The notes under the pieces were generated by a model. That model searched no databases, was not told the DNA's origin, and saw only the letters and a program-made list of their open reading frames with translations. The translations under genes were made by a program, and so were the position numbers. This document shows, one piece after another, positions 1-7,578 of a stretch of DNA of 26,932 bases. This stretch comes from Chloroflexota bacterium (GTDB taxonomy: Bacteria; Chloroflexota; Dehalococcoidia; Dehalococcoidales; Fen-1064): assembly GCA_026389745.1 (NCBI GenBank), contig JAPLHG010000033.1:664-27595 (forward strand), read 5' to 3'. Within the stretch, counting starts at the first letter, position 1. The number at the start of each line of letters is the position of its first letter.

Positions 1-153
1 AGAGTCAATACCTTTTGCCACTGAGTGTTTCATATCCTGAAAAGCCTCGACAAACAGGTCGCGAGTGGTTAAAGTCGGGTGGACGCCAAACTTGGACATA
101 CCCGCACCAACCATTGCCACCCCCCTACCCAATTTTCTTTTTCCCAACGTCAC
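1..153 (-). CDS. thiolase (acetyl-CoA acetyltransferase-like), 5' end only
   Basis: This is the N-terminus of a thiolase-family protein that runs off the left edge of the window. The residues VAMVGAGMSKFG, followed by TTRDLFVEAF, match the usual opening of SCP2/acetyl-CoA acetyltransferase-type thiolases, which start with a V-A-[IV]-V-G-x-G-M-[ST]-x-F-G strand. I chose the GTG at 153-151 because AAGGAG lies five bases upstream (164-159). The reading frame is open from there through an in-frame GTG at 120 and ATG at 114. The catalytic Cys and His lie outside the window, so activity cannot be judged. It is downstream of lgt on the same strand. The family is usually involved in acyl-CoA chain transfer or cleavage; the substrate is unknown. 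Confidence 0.7.
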   Translation of the reverse strand, partial: MTLGKRKLGRGVAMVGAGMSKFGVHPTLTTRDLFVEAFQDMKHSVAKGIDS

Positions 154-230
154 TACTACTCCTTCTTACCACAATTACCTGTAGAAATTTACGCATTTAA
201 TCTTTGCGGATACATACGCTTCCAAGGTGA

Positions 231-1085
231 TTATGCCGCTTCATTCTTATCAGTGACAGGCGGGCTTAATGCCTCTTTCTTAACCCATCTGGTATGTTTT
301 ATCATCCACGGCACAGTAATTAACAGCACGATGATACCGATGATTTGAGCCTGATGCAGACCAAAGAGAAACGGTGTACCGGCACGTAGAAAATCGATGC
401 CAACACGCCAAGCAGAATAAAGCGCAAGGTAGACAAGATAAAGAGAGCCCTCCGGCTTTAACCTGCCTCGTAGCTTCAGCAACACCACGAAGATAATCAG
501 ACAATAAATAATCTCGTATACGGTCGTAGGATGCACCACTCCAACACCAAAGCCAAAGCTCGCTGGATTGGTGTATTCAATACCCCACGGGAGTGTTGTA
601 GGACCGCCATAGCAACAGCCATTAAGAGTACAACCGATCCTGCCAATTGCCTGAGCAAAGATAACTGCAGGTGCCGCCAAGTCAAAAACATAACCGATTT
701 TTACTTTAGCAACTTTGCAGTAGAGCCAGATACCTAAAGAGGCGCCAAGCACAGCTCCATAAATGGTCAACCCCGAACCGCCGATAATCTGCGACGGATA
801 ATGAAGATAATCTATCACCTCGCCAGATAGAACAAGTTCGGGATGAAATCTGGCAACCACAATATTATCAACCACATGGAGTAATCTCGCAAAGATTATC
901 CCTGACGGAATACCCACCAGAGCCATTGATAGCACCGTATCCAGTGAGATTTTGGCGCCTTTCCTCACCTGCCACCACATCCAGAATATGAGCCAGATAA
1001 CTGCCAAGGAGAGAAAAAGCCCATACCAGCGGACAGAGATTGAACCAAGCTCGAAGGCTACAGGATTGACACCAATATTAATCAT
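231..1085 (-). CDS. lgt: prolipoprotein diacylglyceryl transferase Lgt
   Basis: Lgt is a membrane enzyme that transfers diacylglycerol from phosphatidylglycerol to the lipobox cysteine of prolipoproteins. The 284 residues are of normal family length and hold about seven hydrophobic segments. The Lgt signature is present as GRIGCTLNGCCYG at residues 148-160, with the essential Arg at 149, and the HPTTVYE motif is at 185-191. The E. coli HGG motif is YGA here (109-111), a Tyr variant I believe also occurs in Gram-positive Lgts. The ATG at 1085 has GGGGAGAG directly upstream. One likely client, a PQQ-propeller lipoprotein, is encoded at 16395-17624. The gene lies between the helicase and a thiolase on the same strand. 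Confidence 0.95.
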   Translation of the reverse strand: MINIGVNPVAFELGSISVRWYGLFLSLAVIWLIFWMWWQVRKGAKISLDTVLSMALVGIPSGIIFARLLHVVDNIVVARFHPELVLSGEVIDYLHYPSQIIGGSGLTIYGAVLGASLGIWLYCKVAKVKIGYVFDLAAPAVIFAQAIGRIGCTLNGCCYGGPTTLPWGIEYTNPASFGFGVGVVHPTTVYEIIYCLIIFVVLLKLRGRLKPEGSLYLVYLALYSAWRVGIDFLRAGTPFLFGLHQAQIIGIIVLLITVPWMIKHTRWVKKEALSPPVTDKNEAA

Positions 1086-1122
1086 CTCTCCCCTTACCCA
1101 ATTTCATTTCCCAATACTACTT
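1086..1122 (-). repeat. leader segment similar to the thiolase start region
   Basis: Read on the minus strand, the 37 bases before lgt contain TTGGGAAATGAAATTGGGTA followed by AGGGGAGAG. Bases 158-121 before and within the thiolase start contain the near-identical TTGGGAAAAAGAAAATTGGG followed by TAGGGGGG. Both are preceded by AGTAGT. In the thiolase copy the stretch is open reading frame. In the lgt copy it is closed by a TAA. The similarity suggests a local duplication of a leader. Confidence 0.55.
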
Positions 1123-1192
1123 TAGCGTAATCCGCCCCATTTTGTCCTGTTTGGCTTCAAGAACTATCTACTCTGACGGATTTTACAATGTT

Positions 1193-3490
1193 TCACCTGG
1201 TTGTTCTCCCTGTCAGTAACCCTTCCAGTAATACCTGCGCCGCTTTCTTATCTAGTGGCTTATTATTGTTGCCGCATTTGGGCGACTGGATGCAACTGGG
1301 GCAACCATCCTGACAGGGACATTCTTTAATAGTATCCATTGTAACCTGCCATAGTTCTTCAATCAATTCAAACCCCTTTTCAGCGATACCAACTCCCCCG
1401 GGATGAGCATCATAAATAAATATCTGAGCCTTACCTGTGTCAGAGTGAAAAACAGTGGACACCCCACCAATATCATTGCGGTCGCACAGAGCGAACAGAG
1501 GCAAAATCCCAATGGCAGCATGTTCAGTAGCGTGAAGTCCGCCCGCCAAGTACAATTGGTCTTTGTCCAATCGTGAGATGACACCATCAGGCAGGTCAAA
1601 CCAGAGAGCTACTGTCGGGAAAGTCTGGGGCGGTAAATCAAGGTCTTCTTCTCCGAGAACCTCTTCCGTGAACTGTGCTTTTCGCTTGAAACCCAAGACT
1701 GTAGTCGTAACTTCAACCTCGCCAAGAAAGACCTTTGCGTGTCTGGTATTTTTTGTGCGCAGTGTTTTCAGAATACGAAGGTCGGTCAATTCTTTGGTCT
1801 GGGTATAGTAGTTGGCTTGAGTTGGGGTAGCATAAGCTGTGTGGGTAGCCAGGTCTAATTTGGTGATAAGATAGGTTTCTCCTTGATGGAGATAAATGGC
1901 ACCTTGGTGAATCTGGAAAAAGGCAATGCCTGATTCAACAGTCTCTAGCAGAGAGCCGGCAGATGTATCAATCAAAGCATAGTTCTCACCGGAAGCGGAA
2001 CGGATATTGATATCCTGCGACGGATAAGAAATACTGGCTGACAGATACCACTTGCCCCTGCGCTCTTTCAACACACCGCGTGCTACCAGTTCGTCTTTTT
2101 CTTTGCTCAAAGCCGACCCGAAGTATTTTTCATCGGCATTAGTGAGCGGCATTTCCCACGCGGCGCACAAAAGGTGAGCTCTCAAAATATATGGATTGTC
2201 AGGATTGACCAGTGCGTTCTCAAAGTTTTTCCGGAGGAAAAATTCGGGGTGACGCATAAAATACTGGTCGAGCGGATTATCCAGTCCGACAAGGAAACTT
2301 AACGATTGCTCCTTGCCACGTCCGCTCCTGCCTGCCTGTTGCCAGGTGCTGGCAATGCTTCCAGGATAGCCGGTGAGTATTGTGGCTTCCAAATCACCAA
2401 TGTCTATCCCTAATTCCAGGGCATTGGTCGCCACCACACCCAACAATTTCCCGGTGAAGAGTTCGTGTTCTATCTTTCGTCTGTCTTCCGCCAGATAGCC
2501 GGCACGATATGGCTTGACTCGCTTCACCAGAGCAGGTTTGATAGAACCCAGCTTATCCCTCGTATAGGTATAGATAAGCTCGGTGAGACGGCGGGTGCGG
2601 GCAAAGGTTAGCGTGCGCACGCCATTTGCCAGCAATTCGGTAAATAAATTCGCGGCCTCATAGTTGGCGCTACGACGCATGGTCTTGCTATCGTCTATCA
2701 AAGGCGGGTTCCAAAAAACAAAGTCCTTACCCCCGTGGGGAGCACCGTCATTATCCACCACTACAAAGGGCAACCCCGCCAACTCCTCCGCATGCTCACC
2801 AGGGTTAGCAATCGTTGCCGAGCAAAAAACAAATTGGGGTTCGGAGCCATAAAGATGACACACTCGGCGCAGGCGTCTCAAAACCCCCGCCAGATGTGAA
2901 CCAAAAACACCACGGTAGGTATGGACTTCATCAACCACCACATATTTTAGAGAACGGAGAAAACGCGACCACTGCTGATGATTAGGGAGAATACCGACGT
3001 GGAGCATATCCGGATTACTCAGGACGATTCTAGTATTCTTTTTTATTTCACTTCTCCCGGATGGCGGTGTATCACCGTCAAAAGTGGCAAAATCCGTCGT
3101 TTTGAATAAATCGGGGCAGAAATCTTCATGCAAAGTGCGAAGTTGGTCCTGAGCCAGAGCTTTGGTCGGGAAAAGGTACAGCGCCCGACTGTCCGGTTGA
3201 GTCAGAAGTGTCTGGAGCACGGAGATATTGTAGCAAAGGGTCTTGCCGCTGGCACTAGAGGTTACCACCATCACATTTTTACCCTGACGTGCCCGGTTCA
3301 CGGCTTCCGTCTGATGAGTATATAGAGGTAACAGATGGCATCGTTTTAGACAGTCATCGAGTTCCGTCAGGAGCGGCTGTTCCAATTCAGCAAACCTAGC
3401 ATCACGCGGTCGGATATGCTCAATATGAGCAATCTGACCGTAATAAAAGGGCTGAGAAACCAGATAATCCAAGAAAAACGAGGTATCCAT
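1193..3490 (-). CDS. mrfA: MrfA/YprA-type DEAD/DEAH helicase with C-terminal DUF1998 zinc domain
   Basis: This is a 765-residue superfamily 2 helicase. Walker A is TSSASGKT at residues 77-84, the DEVH box is at 187-190, SAT (motif III) at 224-226 and motif VI, QQAGRSGRG, at 384-392. The C-terminus carries a cysteine cluster (C724, C726, C730, C733, C739) typical of DUF1998 proteins. The architecture and length match Bacillus MrfA, a 3'-5' helicase acting in repair of mitomycin-type DNA lesions. Function here is inferred from that family. The start at 3490 has GGAGG four bases upstream. It follows the DUF503 gene by 33 bases and is probably cotranscribed with it and the XRE regulator. It could instead be another DUF1998 helicase with a different role. 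Confidence 0.88.
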   Translation of the reverse strand: MDTSFFLDYLVSQPFYYGQIAHIEHIRPRDARFAELEQPLLTELDDCLKRCHLLPLYTHQTEAVNRARQGKNVMVVTSSASGKTLCYNISVLQTLLTQPDSRALYLFPTKALAQDQLRTLHEDFCPDLFKTTDFATFDGDTPPSGRSEIKKNTRIVLSNPDMLHVGILPNHQQWSRFLRSLKYVVVDEVHTYRGVFGSHLAGVLRRLRRVCHLYGSEPQFVFCSATIANPGEHAEELAGLPFVVVDNDGAPHGGKDFVFWNPPLIDDSKTMRRSANYEAANLFTELLANGVRTLTFARTRRLTELIYTYTRDKLGSIKPALVKRVKPYRAGYLAEDRRKIEHELFTGKLLGVVATNALELGIDIGDLEATILTGYPGSIASTWQQAGRSGRGKEQSLSFLVGLDNPLDQYFMRHPEFFLRKNFENALVNPDNPYILRAHLLCAAWEMPLTNADEKYFGSALSKEKDELVARGVLKERRGKWYLSASISYPSQDINIRSASGENYALIDTSAGSLLETVESGIAFFQIHQGAIYLHQGETYLITKLDLATHTAYATPTQANYYTQTKELTDLRILKTLRTKNTRHAKVFLGEVEVTTTVLGFKRKAQFTEEVLGEEDLDLPPQTFPTVALWFDLPDGVISRLDKDQLYLAGGLHATEHAAIGILPLFALCDRNDIGGVSTVFHSDTGKAQIFIYDAHPGGVGIAEKGFELIEELWQVTMDTIKECPCQDGCPSCIQSPKCGNNNKPLDKKAAQVLLEGLLTGRTTR

Positions 3491-3523
3491 TATACCTCCA
3501 CCGTGAAAAGGTAATTGCGAGTA

Positions 3524-3817
3524 TCAAAAGACCGATACAATCTCTATTTCGTAATCAAGTAGTTCAACATCGAAATGGCTGGTCACAATGAAGTCCACAA
3601 TTCGGGACATAACCTCGTTGGTGTGGCGACCATTGTTACTAACACAACTGATGCCGATGGTGGCTATCTGCCATTTATCCTCATTATCGACTTCAGCGAC
3701 AGCGACATTGAATTTATCAGCTAAACGACTGATAATGGAACGCAACACCTGCCTCTTGCCTTTGAGAGACTGGTTTTCGGGCAGACGCAGATTTATTTTG
3801 CACACCCCAACATTCAT
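3524..3817 (-). CDS. DUF503 family protein (YlxP-like)
   Basis: This 97-residue protein matches the DUF503/YlxP family in length and motifs: the opening MNVGVCKINLRLP, then SLKGKRQVLRSI, and a C-terminal strand pair ending in EIEIVSVF. YlxP is commonly linked to ribosome-assembly loci, but its molecular role is not settled, so no function is claimed. The chosen ATG begins the conserved beta strand. Only a weak purine-rich stretch precedes it, so translation may be coupled to the XRE gene 57 bases upstream. The helicase follows 33 bases downstream. Confidence 0.85.
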   Translation of the reverse strand: MNVGVCKINLRLPENQSLKGKRQVLRSIISRLADKFNVAVAEVDNEDKWQIATIGISCVSNNGRHTNEVMSRIVDFIVTSHFDVELLDYEIEIVSVF

Positions 3818-3874
3818 TTTTTCAGTTACCGCTGAGAAATTATACTTTGCGCAATAGATAACACTGATGGGAGG

Positions 3875-4117
3875 CTAACTTTTCTCCTGTTCGGCATTAG
3901 CCTCGTACTTGAACTTGGCACGCTCAGCAACGATGGAAAGAAGAGTGGCTGAGGCACCACGAGGCCGATACATTCCCTTCTCCCATTCGCTGATGGTTTG
4001 CTGGCGTGTGCCCAATCTTTCTGCCATTTCACTCTGAGTTAAACCGAGGTGTGCCCTGAGAGCATAGACTTGTTCCCTATCCCACTGGTTTCGGTTTATC
4101 TTCTGATGGCTTCTCAT
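3875..4117 (-). CDS. XRE-family helix-turn-helix regulator
   Basis: This 80-residue protein consists almost entirely of a Cro/cI-type HTH. The motif LGLTQSEMAERLGTRQQTIS followed by EWEKG contains the scaffold helix and recognition helix at about residues 24-47. There is no second sensor domain. The ATG at 4117 coincides with the predicted transcription start of the promoter at 4152-4124, so the message would be leaderless; no Shine-Dalgarno is visible. A 16-bp inverted repeat overlaps the promoter -10 region, which suggests autorepression. It heads a run with DUF503, the helicase and lgt, so it may control them. The target is inferred, not shown. Confidence 0.88.
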   Translation of the reverse strand: MRSHQKINRNQWDREQVYALRAHLGLTQSEMAERLGTRQQTISEWEKGMYRPRGASATLLSIVAERAKFKYEANAEQEKS

Positions 4118-4123
4118 ATCCAG

Positions 4124-4152
4124 ATTCTACACGAATTAGTGTAAACCGTCAA
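4124..4152 (-). promoter_or_regulatory. sigma-70 type promoter for the XRE gene
   Basis: On the minus strand TTGACG (4152-4147) is separated by 17 bases from TAGAAT (4129-4124). Both boxes match five of six consensus bases and the spacing is ideal. Transcription would begin near 4117, the A of the ATG. Confidence 0.75.
4128..4143. promoter_or_regulatory. candidate operator, inverted repeat over the -10 box
   Basis: TACACGAATTAGTGTA has perfect five-base arms (TACAC/GTGTA) around six bases. It overlaps the last bases of the promoter spacer and the first bases of the -10 box of the XRE gene. Size and position suit a dimeric HTH repressor acting on its own promoter. Confidence 0.55.
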
Positions 4153-4228
4153 CGATAATCCTATTCACACGGCTGACAGAACATTGCATATGATTTACCG
4201 TCAGTAAAAGATACTTGCGCAATCAAAG

Positions 4229-4390
4229 ATGAGACTTTCAATAATACTTCGCTTTTTCATTGCTGTTGTCGTTCTGGCGATAATAATGCCAGCTTTACCT
4301 GTTTTTGCCGCACTGTCTATAGGCGTATCACCGTCTTCAGGTGTAGCCGGAACAAAAGTAACTATAACCGATGCAGTCTTTGGCCAGTAA
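4229..4390 (+). CDS. small secreted peptide or N-terminal fragment of an IPT/TIG surface protein
   Basis: This 53-codon frame lies divergent from the XRE gene. It has a clear signal peptide: a basic start (MRLSIILR), a hydrophobic core to about residue 24 and a cleavage site after VFA (residue 27) or the next Ala. Only about 25 mature residues follow. They read SIGVSPSSGVAGTKVTIT, the typical opening strand of IPT/TIG immunoglobulin-like domains of exported proteins, and then stop at TAA where a full domain should continue. The likely reading is a truncated remnant of a larger surface protein. A genuine small exported peptide is possible. No good Shine-Dalgarno is visible. Confidence 0.5.
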   Translation: MRLSIILRFFIAVVVLAIIMPALPVFAALSIGVSPSSGVAGTKVTITDAVFGQ

Positions 4391-4410
4391 AGATTCAAAA
4401 AAGTCATAGG

Positions 4411-5676
4411 TTAGGTATTGGCACTCAATATTCGGATGAGTTTAGTCTCCGCCTTTACCACCGACAGTTTATCCACTTTCCTTAATGCCGTCTGAATGTC
4501 TCTTTCCTTAGCAAGGTAAGTTGTCATCACTACCGGCACAAATCTCGTGGAAACCGGCTCTTTCTGGATAACGCCGGCAATGCTGATATTGTACTTCCAG
4601 AAGATGCTGCAGATTTGTGCCAGCACACCAGCCTGGTTCTGAACACTGAACCTCAGATAGTAACGCCTCTCGGCATCTTCGGTAGGGCCCAGAACTAGAG
4701 GTGTTGGTAAAGTCGGCATTGGCAGAGGTCTGCCTTCAACAATATCCGCAAGGTCTTTCACCACAGCGTCAGTAGTAGGATAAACCCCGGCTCCCGGGGC
4801 AACCAGCCCGGAGATGACACCATACTCATCTTCAAGCTCGGTGCCATTGTAGGCACCTTCAAGTGAACCGAGAAGCGATGTCTGAGGCAATAAAGATGGG
4901 TACACTCCCACTGTAAAAGAATCACCTACCTGCTCAATGACTCCTACCAGTTTGATAGAGTAACCTAACTCACCGGCATATTGGATATCCTGAGTAGTAA
5001 TGTCCCTAATACCCTCTACCCGGAAAGGGGGCACTGTTCGATATGAATTGGTAATAAGGTTCAACATGATTCGAATTTTATTAGCGGTATCAATGCCGTC
5101 GATATCATTAGATGGGTCTCGCTCCGCAAACCCCTTCTCCTTAGCTTCTCTCAGGGCTTCCTTGAAGCTCTTATCCTCCCTGGTCATTGTGGATAAGATA
5201 TAATTGGAGGTGCCGTTCAGAATCGCATAGATTCTCTTGATTTTTTTGGCGGCGGTGCCTGCCTGCTGGAACTCATGGATTAAAGAGTGACAGCCGACAA
5301 AGCTGGCCCTGAAACCAACCCGTCGCCCCAACTTAGAAGCCATAGAAAAGATGCTTTGACCTTCATGGGCAAGCAACATCTTATTGGCAGTCACTACATC
5401 TTTGCCCTTCTGCATTGCCTGCGACAGAATTGTTTTGGCTGGGTCAATGCCACCAATCAACTCAACAATAATATCAACATCAGGATCATTGACCGCTGAT
5501 TGCCAATCGGTGGACAGATATTCTTTTGGGATTTTCACAGGGCGTCTTTTCTTCAGGTCAATATCAACCACTTTGACCAATTCCAGACCGGCGATGCCCT
5601 TCTCATAGAGTGCCCTGACGACACCAACACCAATATTCCCAAAACCGATGACAGCTACTTTCTTTATTGATGACAT
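4411..5676 (-). CDS. hom: homoserine dehydrogenase with C-terminal ACT domain
   Basis: Homoserine dehydrogenase reduces aspartate semialdehyde to homoserine in threonine and methionine synthesis. The 421 residues contain the NAD(P) loop GFGNIG at 11-16, VTANK with the conserved Lys at 99, NGTSNYI at 154-160, and Asp196 and Lys200, which correspond to the catalytic pair of the yeast enzyme. An ACT domain (about 339-412) suggests allosteric control by an amino acid. The stretch at 122-133 reads FRASFVGCHSLI, where the family usually has an E-A-x-V-x-G-x-P motif, so the pocket is atypical. The start ATG has GAGGAG about 11 bases upstream. The gene stands alone and is driven by its own promoter. 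Confidence 0.85.
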   Translation of the reverse strand: MSSIKKVAVIGFGNIGVGVVRALYEKGIAGLELVKVVDIDLKKRRPVKIPKEYLSTDWQSAVNDPDVDIIVELIGGIDPAKTILSQAMQKGKDVVTANKMLLAHEGQSIFSMASKLGRRVGFRASFVGCHSLIHEFQQAGTAAKKIKRIYAILNGTSNYILSTMTREDKSFKEALREAKEKGFAERDPSNDIDGIDTANKIRIMLNLITNSYRTVPPFRVEGIRDITTQDIQYAGELGYSIKLVGVIEQVGDSFTVGVYPSLLPQTSLLGSLEGAYNGTELEDEYGVISGLVAPGAGVYPTTDAVVKDLADIVEGRPLPMPTLPTPLVLGPTEDAERRYYLRFSVQNQAGVLAQICSIFWKYNISIAGVIQKEPVSTRFVPVVMTTYLAKERDIQTALRKVDKLSVVKAETKLIRILSANT

Positions 5677-5719
5677 GGCTAATCAATCTCCTCGACGATT
5701 TTACCTTCAGTCAGCCAAT

Positions 5720-5747
5720 ATTATCGTGATAGATGGTAAAGTGTCAA
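5720..5747 (-). promoter_or_regulatory. promoter for homoserine dehydrogenase
   Basis: On the minus strand TTGACA (5747-5742) is followed after 16 bases by GATAAT (5725-5720), a perfect -35 and a five-of-six -10. The start would be near 5713, giving a leader of about 36 bases that includes the GAGGAG ribosome site. Confidence 0.65.
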
Positions 5748-5896
5748 ATAGTTTTGCCTTTTGCTTCCCGCGGTTCGTAGCTATTAGCGGTTTCCACTAC
5801 CAGCGCCAGGCTCATCAGATACTGTTGTTGTTCTATAAATCTCTGCGAAAACAAATTGAATCGCCTAATAACTGGAGCTCGAGTCTCAGCGGCGGA

Positions 5897-5918
5897 CCTC
5901 GTATAATTATACGCGAGG
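5897..5918. other. palindromic element upstream of the NrpR relic
   Basis: The 12-bp perfect palindrome GTATAATTATAC (5901-5912) is flanked by CCTC and GCGAGG, which extend the dyad with a two-base offset. It includes a TATAAT (5902-5907), but no -35 is visible at the right distance. It could be a fossil operator of the regulator gene that follows at 5971. The rest of 5748-5970 shows nothing I can name. Confidence 0.35.
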
Positions 5919-5970
5919 ATCACAGGATTTAGTTCGGAACTGCGGAGGCCCACTGAAGAGGGGGGCGAGT

Positions 5971-6243
5971 ATGATAGGTCAAAAAAGTCGCAAGGTAGAG
6001 AGGAAAATAATCTCGATTCTCAAAATTCTTAGCGATTCACCGTAACCTGGGGGGCCTAGACTTATTGCGTCTCGGCTGAAAGACTATGGCGTTTGCCCGG
6101 GTAAAAGAGCGGTCAGGTACCACTTGCAACTTTTGGATGAACGCGGTCTTACCCACATTATTGGCAGGAAGGATGGCAGGTTGATTACCCAGTCGGGACT
6201 AAATGAACTTCACAACGCCTTGGTTGGCGACGATATCGGGTGT
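5971..6243 (+). pseudogene. NrpR-type winged-helix domain, truncated and with an in-frame stop
   Basis: NrpR regulators have an N-terminal RNase R-type winged helix followed by DUF128 domains and repress nitrogen-assimilation genes in archaea. Reading from the ATG at 5971 gives VERKIISILKILSDSP, then a TAA at 6043-6045. The same frame continues with PRLIASRLKDYGV, KRAVRYHLQLLDERGLT and GRKDGRLIT. This matches the winged helix of that family on both sides of the stop with no shift. After about residue 91 the similarity ends and no DUF128 domain follows. A strong ribosome site (GAGGGGGGCGAG) still precedes the ATG, indicating fairly recent loss. Family assignment is from motif recall; an unrelated RNase R-type HTH protein is the alternative. 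Confidence 0.65.
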
Positions 6244-6385
6244 TCTGATTACCCTCAGGAGCCCCTCTTCTCTCAATCAGTTCATCGGTCATTAATATTC
6301 TCCATCATCCGTAAGCATTATTATATTACAATAGTTATTTTTCATTTTAGTACAGAGGATTTGTCGTATTTTGAATTAAGTCCTA

Positions 6386-6419
6386 TCATCATGGATTCCA
6401 GCCTTCGCGGGAATGACAT
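6386..6419. repeat. dispersed intergenic repeat (GGATTCCAGCCTTCGCGGGA type)
   Basis: The stretch ATTCCAGCCTTCGCGGGAAT followed by GACAT is the widespread intergenic palindromic repeat that, read on the other strand, encodes I-P-A-K-A-G-I-H. It lies in the gap between the NrpR relic and the zinc-ribbon gene. A related copy is at 13426-13465. Confidence 0.6.
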
Positions 6420-6443
6420 TAACAAATGTGCTCATAGTTTCCA

Positions 6444-6472
6444 TTGATAAGTTAAACCAGACAGTATACAAT
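6444..6472 (+). promoter_or_regulatory. promoter for the zinc-ribbon gene
   Basis: TTGATA (6444-6449), a 17-base spacer and TACAAT (6467-6472) form a good sigma-70 promoter. The start would be near 6479, only about five bases before the ATG at 6484. The AAGGCG stretch would then lie at or before the start point and not in the message. Confidence 0.65.
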
Positions 6473-6483
6473 AAGGCGTTGAA

Positions 6484-7179
6484 ATGAGTATCGCCAAACA
6501 GTTGTACCAGTTGCAGGAGATTGACCTGGCGCTTGAAGCCAATAACCAGGCACAGACTCGTGTATCCGCTCAACTTGGGGAAAGTCAGATAGTGCTTAAG
6601 GCGAGAACAAAACTGTCGGATGAACTGAAACGGCTTGAAGAATTGAACCGCCAGCAGAAGTCCACCGATTGGGAAATAGATGACCTGACGACCAAAGTTA
6701 AAACCATTGAAAAGAAGCTCTACGAGGGCAAGATATTTAATTCCAAAGAGCTATCCAATCTCCAGCAAGAGGCTGAGGATATAAAAAAGAGGCGTTTTCA
6801 ATTTGAAGATAAGGCGCTGGAATTGATGGAACAGGTGGAGCTTACCCACAAAAACATCACCGGTGCTGGTGCCGAACTAGCAAAATTGGAAGCCCAATGG
6901 CAGACACAACAAAAACAGCTCTCCACAGAACTGGAGCGCCTTAAAACCAAACATACTGAACTGGAAAGCAAGCGACAACAGTTAATAGAACTCATTGATT
7001 CAGGAGCAATAACAACCTATCAAGAACTCAAGAAAAAAAGGGGGTTGGCAGTGGCAAAAGTGGAGTTGGGGACCTGTCAGGGATGTCGCATTGCCCTACC
7101 GAACTCCGACCTTCAGCAAGCCAAAGGCGGCGGTCTGGTACGTTGCAGTAGCTGTGGTCGCATCATCTTTCTCGCCTGA
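6484..7179 (+). CDS. coiled-coil protein with C4 zinc ribbon (COG1579/DUF164)
   Basis: The 231 residues form a long antiparallel coiled coil (about residues 5-175, rich in E, K, Q and L) followed by a zinc ribbon with C198, C201, C221 and C224 (CQGC ... CSSC). This is the architecture of the widespread COG1579/zf-RING_7 proteins, which are thought to bind nucleic acids or assist other factors; the exact role is unknown. RNase HI follows after six bases and is almost certainly cotranscribed, hinting at a nucleic-acid context. The predicted transcription start lies just upstream of the ATG. Confidence 0.9.
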   Translation: MSIAKQLYQLQEIDLALEANNQAQTRVSAQLGESQIVLKARTKLSDELKRLEELNRQQKSTDWEIDDLTTKVKTIEKKLYEGKIFNSKELSNLQQEAEDIKKRRFQFEDKALELMEQVELTHKNITGAGAELAKLEAQWQTQQKQLSTELERLKTKHTELESKRQQLIELIDSGAITTYQELKKKRGLAVAKVELGTCQGCRIALPNSDLQQAKGGGLVRCSSCGRIIFLA

Positions 7180-7185
7180 AATATT

Positions 7186-7578
7186 ATGAAATTAATTATC
7201 AATACCGACGGTTTATCAAAAGGCAATCCCGGCACAGCCGCCATTGGCGCTATTATAAAAGATGAACACGGTAAAGTACTGGCAAAAATCTCCCAATGTA
7301 TCGGCACCACAACAAATAACATAGCGGAATATCAAGCCCTGATTGCCGCCCTCCAGAAAGCACTGAAGATAGGCACCAAGCAGGTTGAAATCCGCTCCGA
7401 TTCAGAGCTAATGGTACGACAGCTTAACGGAAGATATAAAATCAAATCGGTGGGGCTTAGGCTACTCTATCTGGAAGTGGTACAATTGCTGGGACAATTT
7501 CAAGGCGTGGCAATTAAGCATATTCCCCGCGAACTGAACACAGAAGCAGACCATCTGGCGAATCAGGCTCTGAAGTAA
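7186..7578 (+). CDS. rnhA: ribonuclease HI family protein
   Basis: RNase HI cleaves the RNA strand of RNA:DNA hybrids. The 130 residues carry the four acidic metal ligands of the fold: D8 in NTDG, E48 in AEYQAL, D72 in SDSEL and D122 in EADHLAN. This is the compact form common in Gram-positive and archaeal-like RNase HI proteins, lacking the basic protrusion of the E. coli enzyme. The ATG is six bases after the previous stop and has no strong ribosome site, so coupling to the upstream gene is likely. The stop codon sits inside a hairpin that may terminate the transcript. Confidence 0.9.
   Translation: MKLIINTDGLSKGNPGTAAIGAIIKDEHGKVLAKISQCIGTTTNNIAEYQALIAALQKALKIGTKQVEIRSDSELMVRQLNGRYKIKSVGLRLLYLEVVQLLGQFQGVAIKHIPRELNTEADHLANQALK

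Noticed and set aside
4201..4407. Minus-strand frame antisense to the secreted peptide
   Set aside because: No recognisable domain and no ribosome site; the opposite strand has a clear signal peptide.
6124..6447. A 107-residue plus-strand open frame between the homoserine dehydrogenase and zinc-ribbon genes
   Set aside because: It is the second half of the NrpR winged-helix relic running on into intergenic sequence and a dispersed repeat; no ribosome site precedes its ATG.
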